Shown: positions 8,117 through 18,172, counted from the stretch's first letter. The stretch: 41,806 nucleotides of DNA from Candidatus Uhrbacteria bacterium (GCA_018664485.1 JABJOE010000002.1:75896-117701); one strand, 5' to 3'. Translations and numbers: made by a program. The notes: generated by a model from the letters alone, not told the origin.

Positions 8117-9520
8117 CTAATTTTTGCTGTACGTTTGTTTTACGCGTGATGCAGCTGACGACATCACAGCGTCTGGATCTTCGACACCAGCAAGAATTTC
8201 ATCAATTAGATTTTTCAGAATCTCGTCTGTTGCGTCGGCGTCATACCCTTTGTACCAACTCTCAGCAGTTAGTACTTGTGAGGCAAATGGTCCGAGCCAC
8301 TCACTGTCTAGCTGGCTTGAGATCAGACTTCGTAGTGCTGTTGGCTTCTGCGCCTCCTCAAGGTACGAAGGAACATTCTCTTCGTCCGTTGCAAATAGGA
8401 TGAAGCTCCATGCCCAGTCTGAGAACTCTGTAGACTTCGATACGCCTTCAACCCAGAAGTTTGCGTAGTTGACCTCACGACCTCCTTCAATTTGAGGAAT
8501 AGTAGTGATGCTGAAGTTTAACTTTGGAGCTGTAGTACGAAGTAGTGGTGTGTGATAGCTGTACCCAATGAAAAATGCGGTTTCTCCGTTTGCAAATGCT
8601 TCAAATGAACTCTCGAAGCTCTCGTCCCATGTGTAAACTTCTTTTGTTGGGTTTGCAAAGTCAGTGTAAAAGGCGATGGCGTCATAGCTTGGATAGACAT
8701 CGTCTGGAACATCTGATGCAACTTCGTCGAATGTCACACGCCCGCGCTCATCCGTCATGTTTGCACCGTTTTGCATCATGAGTAGTGAGATTATATCGAC
8801 AGAGCGCTCTACATTGTCTGAGGATCCGATAGCTCCACCGGACTGTTCGATTTCTCCGTTTGCATCGTATGTTGTAAGTGCAATGATATTTTCTTGGAAC
8901 TCAGACCAAGAGTTTGGCGGCTCTGCAATCCCGGCGGCATCCAGAAGGTCTTTATTGTAAAAGAGGGCAAGGCTGTCCATCGACATTGGAAGCCCGTAGA
9001 TTCGTTCTTCGGGCTCAACGTCATCGTCTGGCTGATAGTCCAAGATGACATCTAGCTCAACCTGTTCTACAAAACTTGATGACAGCTCGCGCGTAGACAT
9101 TGTCTCTTCTTCGCGTTCGATGATTACGATTTCTTTTCTAACTGTTCCTTGTTGTACCTGTGATTGTGTTGTGATTGTCTCAGGCATTGGCTCCATCAGA
9201 TCCTGGTATTCATGCATCCATGTGTTGTGAACTGAGAAGATGTCTGGTCCACGTCCTTCGGCAATCGCAAGAACAAGTTCGTCTTGATATTCATCGAAGC
9301 GCAATTCTCGGTAGTCGATTTTTACGTTTGGATGCGTTAGGCGATAGGAGTCGATGACTGTGTCGAAAGTGTCATCATCGTCGAATACACGCCAGATTTC
9401 GAGCTCAACTTTGTCTAGAGATGAAACTGTACTTCCTCCACCTCCACAGCCGGCACCGATTGTGAGCAAGGCGACAAATGCGAGCGCTATAAATGGTTTT
9501 TTGAGTATGCTCATACGCAT
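8117..9520 (-). CDS. ABC transporter extracellular solute-binding lipoprotein (family 1, sugar-type)
   Basis: 467 aa; lipobox LLTIGAGC; ELEIWRVFDDDDTFDTVIDSYRLTHPNVKIDY, YGLPMSMDSLALFYNKDLLDAAGI. Confidence 0.85.
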   Translation of the reverse strand: MRMSILKKPFIALAFVALLTIGAGCGGGGSTVSSLDKVELEIWRVFDDDDTFDTVIDSYRLTHPNVKIDYRELRFDEYQDELVLAIAEGRGPDIFSVHNTWMHEYQDLMEPMPETITTQSQVQQGTVRKEIVIIEREEETMSTRELSSSFVEQVELDVILDYQPDDDVEPEERIYGLPMSMDSLALFYNKDLLDAAGIAEPPNSWSEFQENIIALTTYDANGEIEQSGGAIGSSDNVERSVDIISLLMMQNGANMTDERGRVTFDEVASDVPDDVYPSYDAIAFYTDFANPTKEVYTWDESFESSFEAFANGETAFFIGYSYHTPLLRTTAPKLNFSITTIPQIEGGREVNYANFWVEGVSKSTEFSDWAWSFILFATDEENVPSYLEEAQKPTALRSLISSQLDSEWLGPFASQVLTAESWYKGYDADATDEILKNLIDEILAGVEDPDAVMSSAASRVKQTYSKN

Positions 9521-10383
9521 AGTTTTTTTAGGTAGCGTTTCAAGTCTGCTTTAACGTCGGGATGTGTGAGTCCGAGCTCTATTTGGGCTCGGATAAAATG
9601 AAATTTGTTTCCGCAGTCATAGCGCTCACCCTGGAATTTACATCCGTACATTGCTTTTCCTTCTTTTAAGTATGTTGCGAAGGCATCTGCTAGTCGAATC
9701 TCTCCATCTCGTCCTGGTTTCTGAGTTTTTAGGATTTCGATGATTCGAGGAGTGATGATGTATCGCCCGACAGCTGCAAGATTTGATGGTGCGTTTTTTG
9801 GCTCAGGCTTTTCTACAAAAGTACTAATTTGCCAATTCTTTTTATCAACTTCCTGTCCCGCAATTATCCCGTAGCTTCCAGTTTTTTTCTTTGGAATCTC
9901 TTGGATTGCTACAACCGGGTCGCCATACTTATTATATGTGTCGATTAACTGTCCGATCGCTGGTTTTTTGTGATGGATGATGTCGTCTCCGAATAAAACG
10001 GCAACAGGCTCATCTTCATCAATGAAAGGGATTGCTGAAAGTAGTGCGTGCCCGTCTCCAAGCGGTTTTGCCTGGCGAACGAAGGCGAACTTCGCGAGCT
10101 TTCCGATTGCCTCTACCTTTTTAAGCTCTTCGATTTTCTTTTTTTGCTCAAGACGGTACTCGAGCTCGAAGTTTCGGTCGAAATGATCCTCCAAAGCCCG
10201 TTTACCCATAGCTGTCACAAAGATGATCTCTTCGATTCCAGATGCAACCGCCTCTTCAACGATATATTGGATTACAGGCTTGTCGACAACTGGGAGCATC
10301 TCTTTTGGCTGCGCCTTTGTTGCTGGTAGGAAGCGGGTTCCCATTCCGGCAACAGGGATAATGGCTTTTCGGATTTTTTTCAT
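9511..10383 (-). CDS. galU: UTP--glucose-1-phosphate uridylyltransferase
   Basis: KAIIPVAGMGTRFLPATKAQPKEMLPVVDKPVIQYIVEEAVASGIEEIIFVT signature. Confidence 0.93.
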   Translation of the reverse strand: MKKIRKAIIPVAGMGTRFLPATKAQPKEMLPVVDKPVIQYIVEEAVASGIEEIIFVTAMGKRALEDHFDRNFELEYRLEQKKKIEELKKVEAIGKLAKFAFVRQAKPLGDGHALLSAIPFIDEDEPVAVLFGDDIIHHKKPAIGQLIDTYNKYGDPVVAIQEIPKKKTGSYGIIAGQEVDKKNWQISTFVEKPEPKNAPSNLAAVGRYIITPRIIEILKTQKPGRDGEIRLADAFATYLKEGKAMYGCKFQGERYDCGNKFHFIRAQIELGLTHPDVKADLKRYLKKLCV

Positions 10384-10411
10384 AGTATGGATATTATAGC
10401 AAAAAGTTGAA

Positions 10412-10435
10412 CACTCCGCCCGGGTGGGCGGAGTG
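10412..10435 (-). terminator. GC-rich hairpin terminator of the 97-aa ORF
   Basis: CACTCCGCCC-GGGT-GGGCGGAGTG; minus-strand tail GTTCAACTTTTT. Confidence 0.65.
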
Positions 10436-10467
10436 CAGGTGGGGACGCCTAAGCGAGGGCGTCAGAT

Positions 10468-10761
10468 TCAGCCGGATGAGGCTCGTCTGATCTTGGGTAT
10501 GTACACATACGGGCGCATGACCGGACGTAGAATCATGTCGCTTGTCAATCCTCCAATGAAGAGATGTCCCTCGTGGTAGTGGTAGGCGAAGAGACGGGCA
10601 TCTGCATCATCGCTTGCATGACCTCGTACATCAGGGTTCCTACACCCGTGGTGTTCACATGTGCCAGAGGCGCGGGCCCAGAGCACATTATCGTCTTCAC
10701 ATTCATCTGAAGCGCGTATCGGGGACACGCCGCGGAGTTCACCTTCTGTAACTATGCGCAA
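10468..10761 (-). CDS. Hypothetical protein, ORFan (97 aa, TTG start)
   Basis: TTG start with AGGAGGT SD 6 nt upstream; terminator hairpin just downstream. Confidence 0.55.
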   Translation of the reverse strand: MRIVTEGELRGVSPIRASDECEDDNVLWARASGTCEHHGCRNPDVRGHASDDADARLFAYHYHEGHLFIGGLTSDMILRPVMRPYVYIPKIRRASSG

Positions 10762-10780
10762 TCTTTACCTCCTAATTAAA

Positions 10781-11287
10781 TCATAGCATCCTGTGCATCC
10801 TCCGCAACTTTTTGATCTTCTTTATTGCCTTGCCCTGCTTTTTTGGTTGAAATACCTCGATTTCTATATCGAGATTGTCATTTTTTAAAAATACGGCTTT
10901 AAGTGCTGCAACTCGTCCATTTCCTTCGAAAGTATAATATTCGCTACCTGAGCTTACCCCACGTATATAGGTGAGTGATGGTAGGTACTTTGCAGAAAGC
11001 TCTTTTGTCATTGAACCTTCTTTCAAAATCTTCTTTTTATGGGTTGCGAGAATGCCAGCGCGCTTTTTTGTTGATTCTATTGTTGCTTCTCGATTATCTA
11101 CCGGGTGGATTGGTATTAAGGAATAGAGAGGTACGACTTTTGTTTTTGGTTTTGGGCTTGTTTGCATAATCTCAAGTACAAGATGTGCCATGAAGGCATC
11201 TTTGTAGTTGAGCTGATGAATTTCAGAGCGCTTGCCACCAAGCCAGCTCCACACACGTTTCAATTCTGAAATAATTCGTTTGAACAT
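10781..11287 (-). CDS. Hypothetical protein with possible ParB/Srx-like fold
   Basis: 168 aa; VVPLYSLIPIHPVDNREAT... YYTFEGNGRVAALKAVF resembles ParB-like NGxxR motif. Confidence 0.6.
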   Translation of the reverse strand: MFKRIISELKRVWSWLGGKRSEIHQLNYKDAFMAHLVLEIMQTSPKPKTKVVPLYSLIPIHPVDNREATIESTKKRAGILATHKKKILKEGSMTKELSAKYLPSLTYIRGVSSGSEYYTFEGNGRVAALKAVFLKNDNLDIEIEVFQPKKQGKAIKKIKKLRRMHRML

Positions 11288-11356
11288 GCTGGAATTCTAC
11301 TATCGTTCAGTAAATAGCGAAACCGAAGCTATATAAGGTGGCGACTTTTGCTGATT

Positions 11357-11384
11357 TTGACGCGGGGATTCTTTATGCTACGTT
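11357..11384 (+). promoter_or_regulatory. Sigma70-like promoter with extended -10
   Basis: TTGACG-16 nt (ending ATGC)-TACGTT. Confidence 0.5.
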
Positions 11385-11400
11385 TTTAATAGGAGGGCAC

Positions 11401-11892
11401 ATGAGTATTTTTGGCGATGTTGATATTCTTGCTGTAATTCTCGCTGTATGTAGAAAGACCGGTGCGATCTCACCAAGGGTTGCGTCAAGGGTTGCTGAAG
11501 CGTTTTTGCCATTTGGGTTTGAGCTGTGTGGGCTATGCGATTTCAGTGCACCCTATTTTGAAGCTGGATGGGAGGTGGACCCGAGCGATACGGACCTCAC
11601 GGTAAGATCTATAGTTCAGAGCATGATGGGCATCAAGCTGGGCGACCTTACCGAGACGCAGACGAATGACCTTTTTTTGATTGGTCGGCTATGGCTGAAC
11701 GGGTGTACAGACAGCGGGGCTGCCTCATCAAGAGGTGTAACAGAGCTTCGTACACTACTTGGTCAAAGGGCGTTTCACTTGATGTTTAGAAGTCTGGTGG
11801 ATCGTTACGATATCAAGAAAGAGCCAGAACATCTCGCCGACGTCATCGCAGCTTTTGCGGCAGTCGAAGCATCTCGCTCCGAAGCCGCATGA
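11401..11892 (+). CDS. Hypothetical protein, ORFan
   Basis: ATG at 11401 with SD TAGGAGGG; the ORF-track start at 11338 lies upstream of the predicted promoter. Confidence 0.65.
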   Translation: MSIFGDVDILAVILAVCRKTGAISPRVASRVAEAFLPFGFELCGLCDFSAPYFEAGWEVDPSDTDLTVRSIVQSMMGIKLGDLTETQTNDLFLIGRLWLNGCTDSGAASSRGVTELRTLLGQRAFHLMFRSLVDRYDIKKEPEHLADVIAAFAAVEASRSEAA

Positions 11893-11910
11893 CGTGGCGC
11901 AGCGCACTCG

Positions 11911-11945
11911 TCGCCCCGGAGCCCTCGCTCCTCGGGCGGCTCTTT
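11911..11945 (+). terminator. GC-rich hairpin terminator
   Basis: CGCCCCGGAG-CCCTCG-CTCCTCGGGCGGC then TCTTTGCTTT. Confidence 0.6.
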
Positions 11946-11953
11946 GCTTTAGG

Positions 11954-13204
11954 TCAGCTTTGCGCTTTGCGTTTAGCTGGTTTTTTGTTTTCTGAGTTTT
12001 TTTGAGTTTGCAAAACTATTCCAGCGATCAGTATCCAGGTCAAAACAGAAAGATCGTTTTTAAAATATGGAACGTCAACCAGTCCGTGGATTGTCATTGC
12101 AAGCAGTGCTGCAAAAATTGCGACGACCTCTGGGTTTTTTCTGTTCTTCCACGCAGCCTCCATGACAAACCAAGCGAGCCAAGCAAAAGCGAATATTCCT
12201 AGCAGTCCAAGCTCAGTCCAAATGTTAAATATCAAAGTATGTGGGTACTGAAAGATCTCGTATAGCGTTGAATCGTGATAAGGCTCAAGCGCTTCCGGAT
12301 ATGCGTTGAGTCCCGCACCAAACGCGGGGTTATCCAAAAGCATCTGAGTTGTTTCAGACCACTGTGACTGACGAACGAGCCCTGATTCATCTCGCAGTAA
12401 CAACTTTTTACTTGCAGCCGGCACAAAGGCAAGGAGCACTATGAGTATCAGTACAGCCTCTCCGGCAACACGAAGTTTTAAAGTTTTGCGAGCAGAGCTC
12501 ATCATGAAGATAACCAGAAGCGCTGCGGGAATTGCGACGTATGCGGCTTCAGTTTTTGATAAATATATAGCGATGATCCCGGCTATGATAGCTGTAATCT
12601 CAAGCCAGTTTCGGCGCTTAGCGTTAAAGGCCCGCACGATAAGTAAAGTAATGATTGGTACCAAGAAAAGACCAAGAGCATTTGGATATTCAAACAGACC
12701 GGTTGTGCGCAATTCGATATCCCACGGGGTCGGGATGCCAAGACCTGTCAGCCATTGAAGTATTGCGGCGGCAGAGAGTACGAGTGTAGTTACCGTCAGA
12801 GCTTTTATTACCAGTGCCCAGTCTTTCTTTTTAAGGACGGTTATAAATAGTACGAATACGATTAGCGGTTCAACGAAGTAAGCCTTCCATACACCGAGCG
12901 CTCCAAAAACATCAGGCGCTACAACAACTCCAAAACATGCGGCTGCTAGAAGTAGAAGCCCAGGCATGATCCATGGGAACAGTGGAATCGGATTAAACGG
13001 CCACTTCTTCTTCTGTATGATCCAAATAAGCAGAGCAATTAAAATGAATCCCTCGAGCACTGTTGAGGGTACTGGTCCGTATGAGAAGCGTAGTAGATAG
13101 ATTGGTAGCAGACCTGCGAGAACGATGAGGGCCATTCGAAGGTCACGCCAGGCGAGTGCCGCAAAAGCGAAAAGTAATACAGAGACGAAAGCTAGATAGA
13201 TCAT
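11954..13204 (-). CDS. O-antigen ligase / polymerase-like membrane protein
   Basis: 416 aa, about 10 TM; FEYPNALGLFLVPIITLLIV and GAGLNAYPEAL ... YPHTLIFNIWTELGLLGI typical of the Wzy/WaaL superfamily. Confidence 0.82.
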   Translation of the reverse strand: MIYLAFVSVLLFAFAALAWRDLRMALIVLAGLLPIYLLRFSYGPVPSTVLEGFILIALLIWIIQKKKWPFNPIPLFPWIMPGLLLLAAACFGVVVAPDVFGALGVWKAYFVEPLIVFVLFITVLKKKDWALVIKALTVTTLVLSAAAILQWLTGLGIPTPWDIELRTTGLFEYPNALGLFLVPIITLLIVRAFNAKRRNWLEITAIIAGIIAIYLSKTEAAYVAIPAALLVIFMMSSARKTLKLRVAGEAVLILIVLLAFVPAASKKLLLRDESGLVRQSQWSETTQMLLDNPAFGAGLNAYPEALEPYHDSTLYEIFQYPHTLIFNIWTELGLLGIFAFAWLAWFVMEAAWKNRKNPEVVAIFAALLAMTIHGLVDVPYFKNDLSVLTWILIAGIVLQTQKNSENKKPAKRKAQS

Positions 13205-14673
13205 ACGTTTTCTGGTTTCAAGAGTTTGATGATGTCACGCGGTCCCGGGCCACCAATGAGTGGAATGATAATTCCATAGATCAAGATACCGGCAGGTAGA
13301 AGGATTATTGCATTTTGTGTTGGGAGCATTATCAGAACAACGGCCATTATGATACTTGCGATGAGTCCGCGTAGCACCATCCCAAATCGTGGTCTAAACC
13401 CACCAACACGCATGACGACTGTAGCTGTAACAATTCCGATAAGAAGCTCTGAGAAAAGTGTAAGCCATGCTGCAGCCCACATTCCATGCGCTGGAATAAA
13501 TATTATGTAACCAGCGATAGTGAGTACGGCGACAGCTGCGTAACCCCATGTCATAACGCGTTGTTTATTTACACCTACGATTGCGTGGCCAAACAGAGAC
13601 CCCCAGAAAACGAGTGCTCCGGCAGGACCTAAGATGGCAAGTACCTCTCCGGATTCTGCAAAGTCGGCACCGGCAATTAGAGTCATTAAAGGTACACCGA
13701 TAACGATTGACCCGAGGATCATCGGAAGCGCTAGTAATGAAAGGAAATCGAAGGCCCGTTGCATAGTGTCACGGAAAAGTTTTTTGTTTGATGCGGTCCA
13801 TGCGGCGACGAGCATTGGTAGTAGTAGACCCATGAACATCACTGGAATAGACGTCATTACATCGATTACCTTGTAGGCGGCTCCATAGATTCCAACCTCG
13901 GCATCAGAACGGAAGAGAGATAGAAAGACTATATCACCACGTAAATAGATAAGGTTAAAGAAGATAGATGCACCGATTGGCCAGCTTCGAGAGATGATCT
14001 TTTTCCAGAACGCCCACTCAACAGTAATGCCAAAGCGTATTAGCCGGCGTGAAAGAAGTAGAACGATGAGAAGTTGAGCTCCGTTTCCAATAACTAGCAG
14101 CCACATGATTCCAACGACACCCCATCCGAAAAACGGCGCTGCAATAATTCCGATCAATACGAGTAGGCGGTTTATGATCTCTGCAACCATCGCACGCCCT
14201 ATAACGAGTCGCTTTTGAAACACGCCGATGAACATCTGAGACGTTGTTCCAAAGAGGTATGACACGGCACCGACGGCAATGGCTATAAGGACGACTTGTT
14301 CGTACGGAAATAGCAGTGCTGCAAGCGGTGCGAGTGATAGAAATATAATTCCAGAGATAATCCGCAAGGAAATCAGGTTTGAAAGAAGACGTTTTTCATC
14401 TGCCAGCTTTTCGGAGATCATTTGCGTCGTCGTGAGCGTGAGACCGAAGTCTACGATCACAGCAAAGATAGAAAGGAAGGAAAGCGCGATCGTGAACTGA
14501 CCATAACCGGTCGTTCCAAGATAGCGAGTCATTATTCCGACTGTCACAACCCCAATTATGGTTATCAGCGCTCGGGCTGTAATTTGAATTGCTGTATTTT
14601 GTGCGAGGGCCTTTGAATCCATACTGTGGATGATAGTTGAGTTTATGTAATCGGAGCCGCTGTATTGCCTCAA
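13201..14673 (-). CDS. Polysaccharide flippase (Wzx/MurJ-like MVF family)
   Basis: 490 aa, multi-TM; ITARALITIIGVVTVGIMTRYLGTTGYGQFTIALSFLSIFAVIVDFGL. True start may be Met at 14622. Confidence 0.85.
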   Translation of the reverse strand: MRQYSGSDYINSTIIHSMDSKALAQNTAIQITARALITIIGVVTVGIMTRYLGTTGYGQFTIALSFLSIFAVIVDFGLTLTTTQMISEKLADEKRLLSNLISLRIISGIIFLSLAPLAALLFPYEQVVLIAIAVGAVSYLFGTTSQMFIGVFQKRLVIGRAMVAEIINRLLVLIGIIAAPFFGWGVVGIMWLLVIGNGAQLLIVLLLSRRLIRFGITVEWAFWKKIISRSWPIGASIFFNLIYLRGDIVFLSLFRSDAEVGIYGAAYKVIDVMTSIPVMFMGLLLPMLVAAWTASNKKLFRDTMQRAFDFLSLLALPMILGSIVIGVPLMTLIAGADFAESGEVLAILGPAGALVFWGSLFGHAIVGVNKQRVMTWGYAAVAVLTIAGYIIFIPAHGMWAAAWLTLFSELLIGIVTATVVMRVGGFRPRFGMVLRGLIASIIMAVVLIMLPTQNAIILLPAGILIYGIIIPLIGGPGPRDIIKLLKPENV

Positions 14674-14855
14674 TTATAGCGCTTTTTGTCGATTTTCTTT
14701 AATGCGTTGCTGTTTATAAGGTTTTCTAACACCTGTGTACAATCTGTGGAAGAATCAATGTGTTCAGGGTGATATACTGCCATGTAGATGGGTATGCGAA
14801 AAGGGCATTATTGCTGGGTATACTGTGGGGAGAATACAATTGATAATAACAAAAC

Positions 14856-16715
14856 ATGGAACACTCAAAGTCGTTTCAAAGAAGTTTAGTTTGGGGGACG
14901 CTACTCGCGCTGTTGGTTCTGAGTAGCTTTTTTGTTTTCACGCTTAACGCTCAGGCCGCGGCATACGAGACAATGCAGGTCAGCCTTTCGGGGTCAGGCG
15001 GCGAGCTCATTATGGAACCGGGGGAGGTAAAGGAGGTCAGCGTAGAGTTTTTAAACGCTGGATCGTCAACGTGGATGAATGACGGAGCCGGCTATCTCTC
15101 AGTTTACACTTACGGACCGAAATATCGTCGTTCAGTTTTTGATCCGGCTACATGGCTCGGGCCTGATCAAGTAAAACGTATTAGCGAGACTGTTGTGGCA
15201 CCCGGCGACACGGCGAATGTTGTATTTGAACTTCACGCACCATTAGAGGAAGGGGAGTATGAAGAAACTTTTGCTCTTGCGTCGGAGGGGGTTGCTTGGG
15301 TGGATGGCGGAGAGTTTACTTTTACGATTACTGTTAGCTCCGAGAAGGTTGAGGCAATGCCTGAATCTATAGTTGATGATGAAGTTGTTGGAGATGTTTA
15401 TGATGGGGAGGTCATTGTAAGAACTGCAAATAAGATTAAGGCTTTGGCAGAGCGACCTATCTTATTCACTGTCGTGGTCAAGAATACCGGATCAACAACC
15501 TGGAAAAATTACGGAATACAGTCGCAGGACGTTGCTATTGCGTCATCAAGTTCAGTTGATTTTGGACATCCGTCTTGGCTCGGGTCGCAAATTGCATACG
15601 CAGTTGAAACGGTGGCACCCGGGGAGTCGGCAACGGTTAGTTTCGCTTTTAGCGCGCCAGAGGTGAATGGATCACATACCGCGCGTTTCGATTTCGTAGC
15701 AAATGGTGAGGTTGTAGATGATGCACTGATTGAAATTCCAGTTGAGGTTACTGGCGGTGCTGCATCAGCAATTAATGAACCTGCAGATGAAGATTTAGTT
15801 GATGACGACGGAATAGTTGAGAGTCACATTCAACAAGAAGAGCCTTTACTACGAGTAGGACTTCTCACGGTTGACGATGAAACAGACAATATTATTACGA
15901 TCACTTCCTACGAGTCCGACTTTGACGTGCGAGACACGGAGGGGAATCTGCTAGCAGAATTAGAAGCTGGACAGCTGGCAACTGGGTATTACAAAGACGG
16001 CTATTATTATTACGACGTCGGTCGCGGGCTTGAGAAGTCTTCTTACGGACTTCGTTTTGAGCCACTTGAGGAAAATGCGGTGATGACAATTACAAACTTC
16101 GACTACCGACTTACTCGCGGCGGCGGCTACGCATACAATACGTACAGGAATGTTTTAGAGATTCGGTATAACGACTACAAAGATCGTACCTGGGTGATAA
16201 ACGAGATTTCTATCGAGATGTATTTGCGTGGACTTGCCGAGACGTCCAATATTTCTCATGAGGAATATCAAAAAGCATTACTTACGGCTGCACGAACATA
16301 TGCGTATTATCACTTTACTCGCGGAACTAAGCGCGGAAATGAGTACATGCACATCGTCGCATACGCTGACGATCAGGTTTACCGAGGGTATGAGCGAGAG
16401 ACAATGGCGCCACGTATTACCGAGGCGGTTAACGATACCCGAGGAACTGTCGTGACATACGATGATGACATTGCTATCACTCCATACTTTTCTCGCTCCG
16501 ACGGATATACTCGTGACTGGGCTGAGGTTTGGGGAGGTGATGTTGCGTGGGCGAAGTCTGTGAAGGTGCCATGTGACGAAGGTAAGTCGCTTTGGGGGCA
16601 TGGGGTCGGAATGTCTGCTTCAGGTGCGCTGTGCATGGCAAACGGAGGTGATACATGGGATGAAATTTTGAAGCACTTTTACACGGGGGTTGAGCTTCAC
16701 AAGCGCTGGGAGTAG
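14856..16715 (+). CDS. SpoIID/LytB domain protein with two N-terminal NBR1-type Ig-like domains
   Basis: 619 aa; EISIEMYLRGLAETS...KALLTAARTYAYYH... GHGVGMSASGALCMANGGDTWDEILKHFYTGVEL; GSSTWMNDG / GSTTWKNYG modules. Confidence 0.85.
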   Translation: MEHSKSFQRSLVWGTLLALLVLSSFFVFTLNAQAAAYETMQVSLSGSGGELIMEPGEVKEVSVEFLNAGSSTWMNDGAGYLSVYTYGPKYRRSVFDPATWLGPDQVKRISETVVAPGDTANVVFELHAPLEEGEYEETFALASEGVAWVDGGEFTFTITVSSEKVEAMPESIVDDEVVGDVYDGEVIVRTANKIKALAERPILFTVVVKNTGSTTWKNYGIQSQDVAIASSSSVDFGHPSWLGSQIAYAVETVAPGESATVSFAFSAPEVNGSHTARFDFVANGEVVDDALIEIPVEVTGGAASAINEPADEDLVDDDGIVESHIQQEEPLLRVGLLTVDDETDNIITITSYESDFDVRDTEGNLLAELEAGQLATGYYKDGYYYYDVGRGLEKSSYGLRFEPLEENAVMTITNFDYRLTRGGGYAYNTYRNVLEIRYNDYKDRTWVINEISIEMYLRGLAETSNISHEEYQKALLTAARTYAYYHFTRGTKRGNEYMHIVAYADDQVYRGYERETMAPRITEAVNDTRGTVVTYDDDIAITPYFSRSDGYTRDWAEVWGGDVAWAKSVKVPCDEGKSLWGHGVGMSASGALCMANGGDTWDEILKHFYTGVELHKRWE

Positions 16716-16814
16716 TTGGATCCAAAAGTTAGTTATTGTTCCTAAATACCTAGGCCCTGATACCTAGAACCTATAAGGCATCATTGCACCCACTTCATTC
16801 GTTGTATCTTTTTT

Positions 16815-17858
16815 ATGAAGAAATTTTTTCTACTTAGTTTTTTGGCCGCGTTGTTGGTCCCGCAAGCATCTTTTGCGATCAGTCAGGACCTTTTTGAGAT
16901 TTACGATGATCGTGGAGATCTTCAGGAGGCGTTTGATAACGAGACTTACCAGGCGATTCCAGGAACGGCATCTGGATTTTTAATTGATATAGAAGATTGG
17001 GCTCGTCAGTATGGGTATGTGGCGTATCCGGAGCTCGCAGATTATGCACCTGAAGTTTCGCCAGCTACCTATGATGGCGTGGGTGTTGCGCCCGAGGTTA
17101 CTGCTGAGACTTACATTGTTATAGATGACGCGTCAGGAACGATCCTCGCAGCCGGCAATGCAGATCAGCTGTGGCCAGTTGCATCTATCACAAAGCTTGT
17201 AACTGCCAAAACTGCGATGGACCTTGGGCTTGATGGCGGAGGTGTTGGAACTGTAGAGGATGTTGACGATGTCGGCGGTGCGAAGCTCTGGGTATATGGT
17301 GGGACGAGCTTTGCGATGATCGATTTATTGAAAGCGACACTTGTTGCTTCAGCGAATAACGCAGCAAACGCAGTAGCGCGACTGACAGGATATGAAAACG
17401 AAACATTCATTGATCACATGAATGAGTTTGCGGCATCACTTAATCTTGGACGCACAACTTTCGAAGATCCAACCGGCATTGAACTTGGAAATGTATCGAC
17501 GGCACGCGAGGTTGCGGCATTTGCAAGCGCTGTTTTTGCAGATGAAAATATCCGACGCATGGCCGGAACATCGAGTATTTATATTGACGCACTTAATGAT
17601 GACTATACGCGTAACATCAATAGTACTAACTGGCTTTTGTATGATCACGCATACGATGACGTGTATGTGACAGCGGGGAAGACCGGATACTTGCCCGAAG
17701 CTGGATGGAATTTAGTCGTACGCATGCACCCGATGGGAGACGACGAAGATAGTTCGGTACTTGTAGTAGTTATGGGGTCGGATGATAGACGTACAAGCTG
17801 TGATGATGCCGCGTCGCTTGCAAGATGGGCTTGGGCGAACCACGACTGGGAGCGATAA
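16815..17858 (+). CDS. D-alanyl-D-alanine carboxypeptidase (serine peptidase S11 family)
   Basis: 347 aa with signal peptide; SITK active-site motif, SANNAANAVARL, KTGYLPEAGWN. Confidence 0.87.
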   Translation: MKKFFLLSFLAALLVPQASFAISQDLFEIYDDRGDLQEAFDNETYQAIPGTASGFLIDIEDWARQYGYVAYPELADYAPEVSPATYDGVGVAPEVTAETYIVIDDASGTILAAGNADQLWPVASITKLVTAKTAMDLGLDGGGVGTVEDVDDVGGAKLWVYGGTSFAMIDLLKATLVASANNAANAVARLTGYENETFIDHMNEFAASLNLGRTTFEDPTGIELGNVSTAREVAAFASAVFADENIRRMAGTSSIYIDALNDDYTRNINSTNWLLYDHAYDDVYVTAGKTGYLPEAGWNLVVRMHPMGDDEDSSVLVVVMGSDDRRTSCDDAASLARWAWANHDWER

Positions 17859-17899
17859 CTTGCGGCGACAGCATTTTTTAAATTTCTTTAAAAGAAGAT

Positions 17900-17933
17900 G
17901 ACCTCCGAAAAGCTCCCCAGCTTCTCGGAGGTC
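17900..17933 (+). other. Hairpin upstream of a small ORF, possible regulatory leader
   Basis: GACCTCCGA ... TCGGAGGTC; the 3' arm CGGAGGTC is repeated exactly at the sORF Shine-Dalgarno (17988-17995). Confidence 0.5.
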
Positions 17934-18001
17934 ACGTACCTTCACCGCCCCTTGGCGAAACAACAGTACTAGTGGAGCTTCCTTTTGCGGAGGTCGCTCC
18001 G

Positions 18002-18172
18002 TTGAATTCCCTCCAAGGATTCAACACCAGAAAAGATGGGGCTCTACAGAAAAGTGATCTGGAGCTCAACATCTTGCGTACTCGTGGACAACTTTGCTCG
18101 AATGAGCTCGGTGAATCCATGCAGGGCAAGTACGCAATCAGCGCTCTGGCAGCGCTAAACTTAAAGAACTAG
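18002..18172 (+). CDS. Putative small ORF, 56 aa (TTG start)
   Basis: GGAGGT SD 7 nt upstream of TTG 18002, in frame with ORF-track 17972-18172; terminator hairpin overlaps the stop. Confidence 0.45.
   Translation: MNSLQGFNTRKDGALQKSDLELNILRTRGQLCSNELGESMQGKYAISALAALNLKN

Noticed and set aside
17972-18172. tmRNA-like tag (ISALAALN) in the small ORF
   Set aside because: No tRNA-like acceptor/T-arm or CCA end and no tmRNA 5' consensus nearby.
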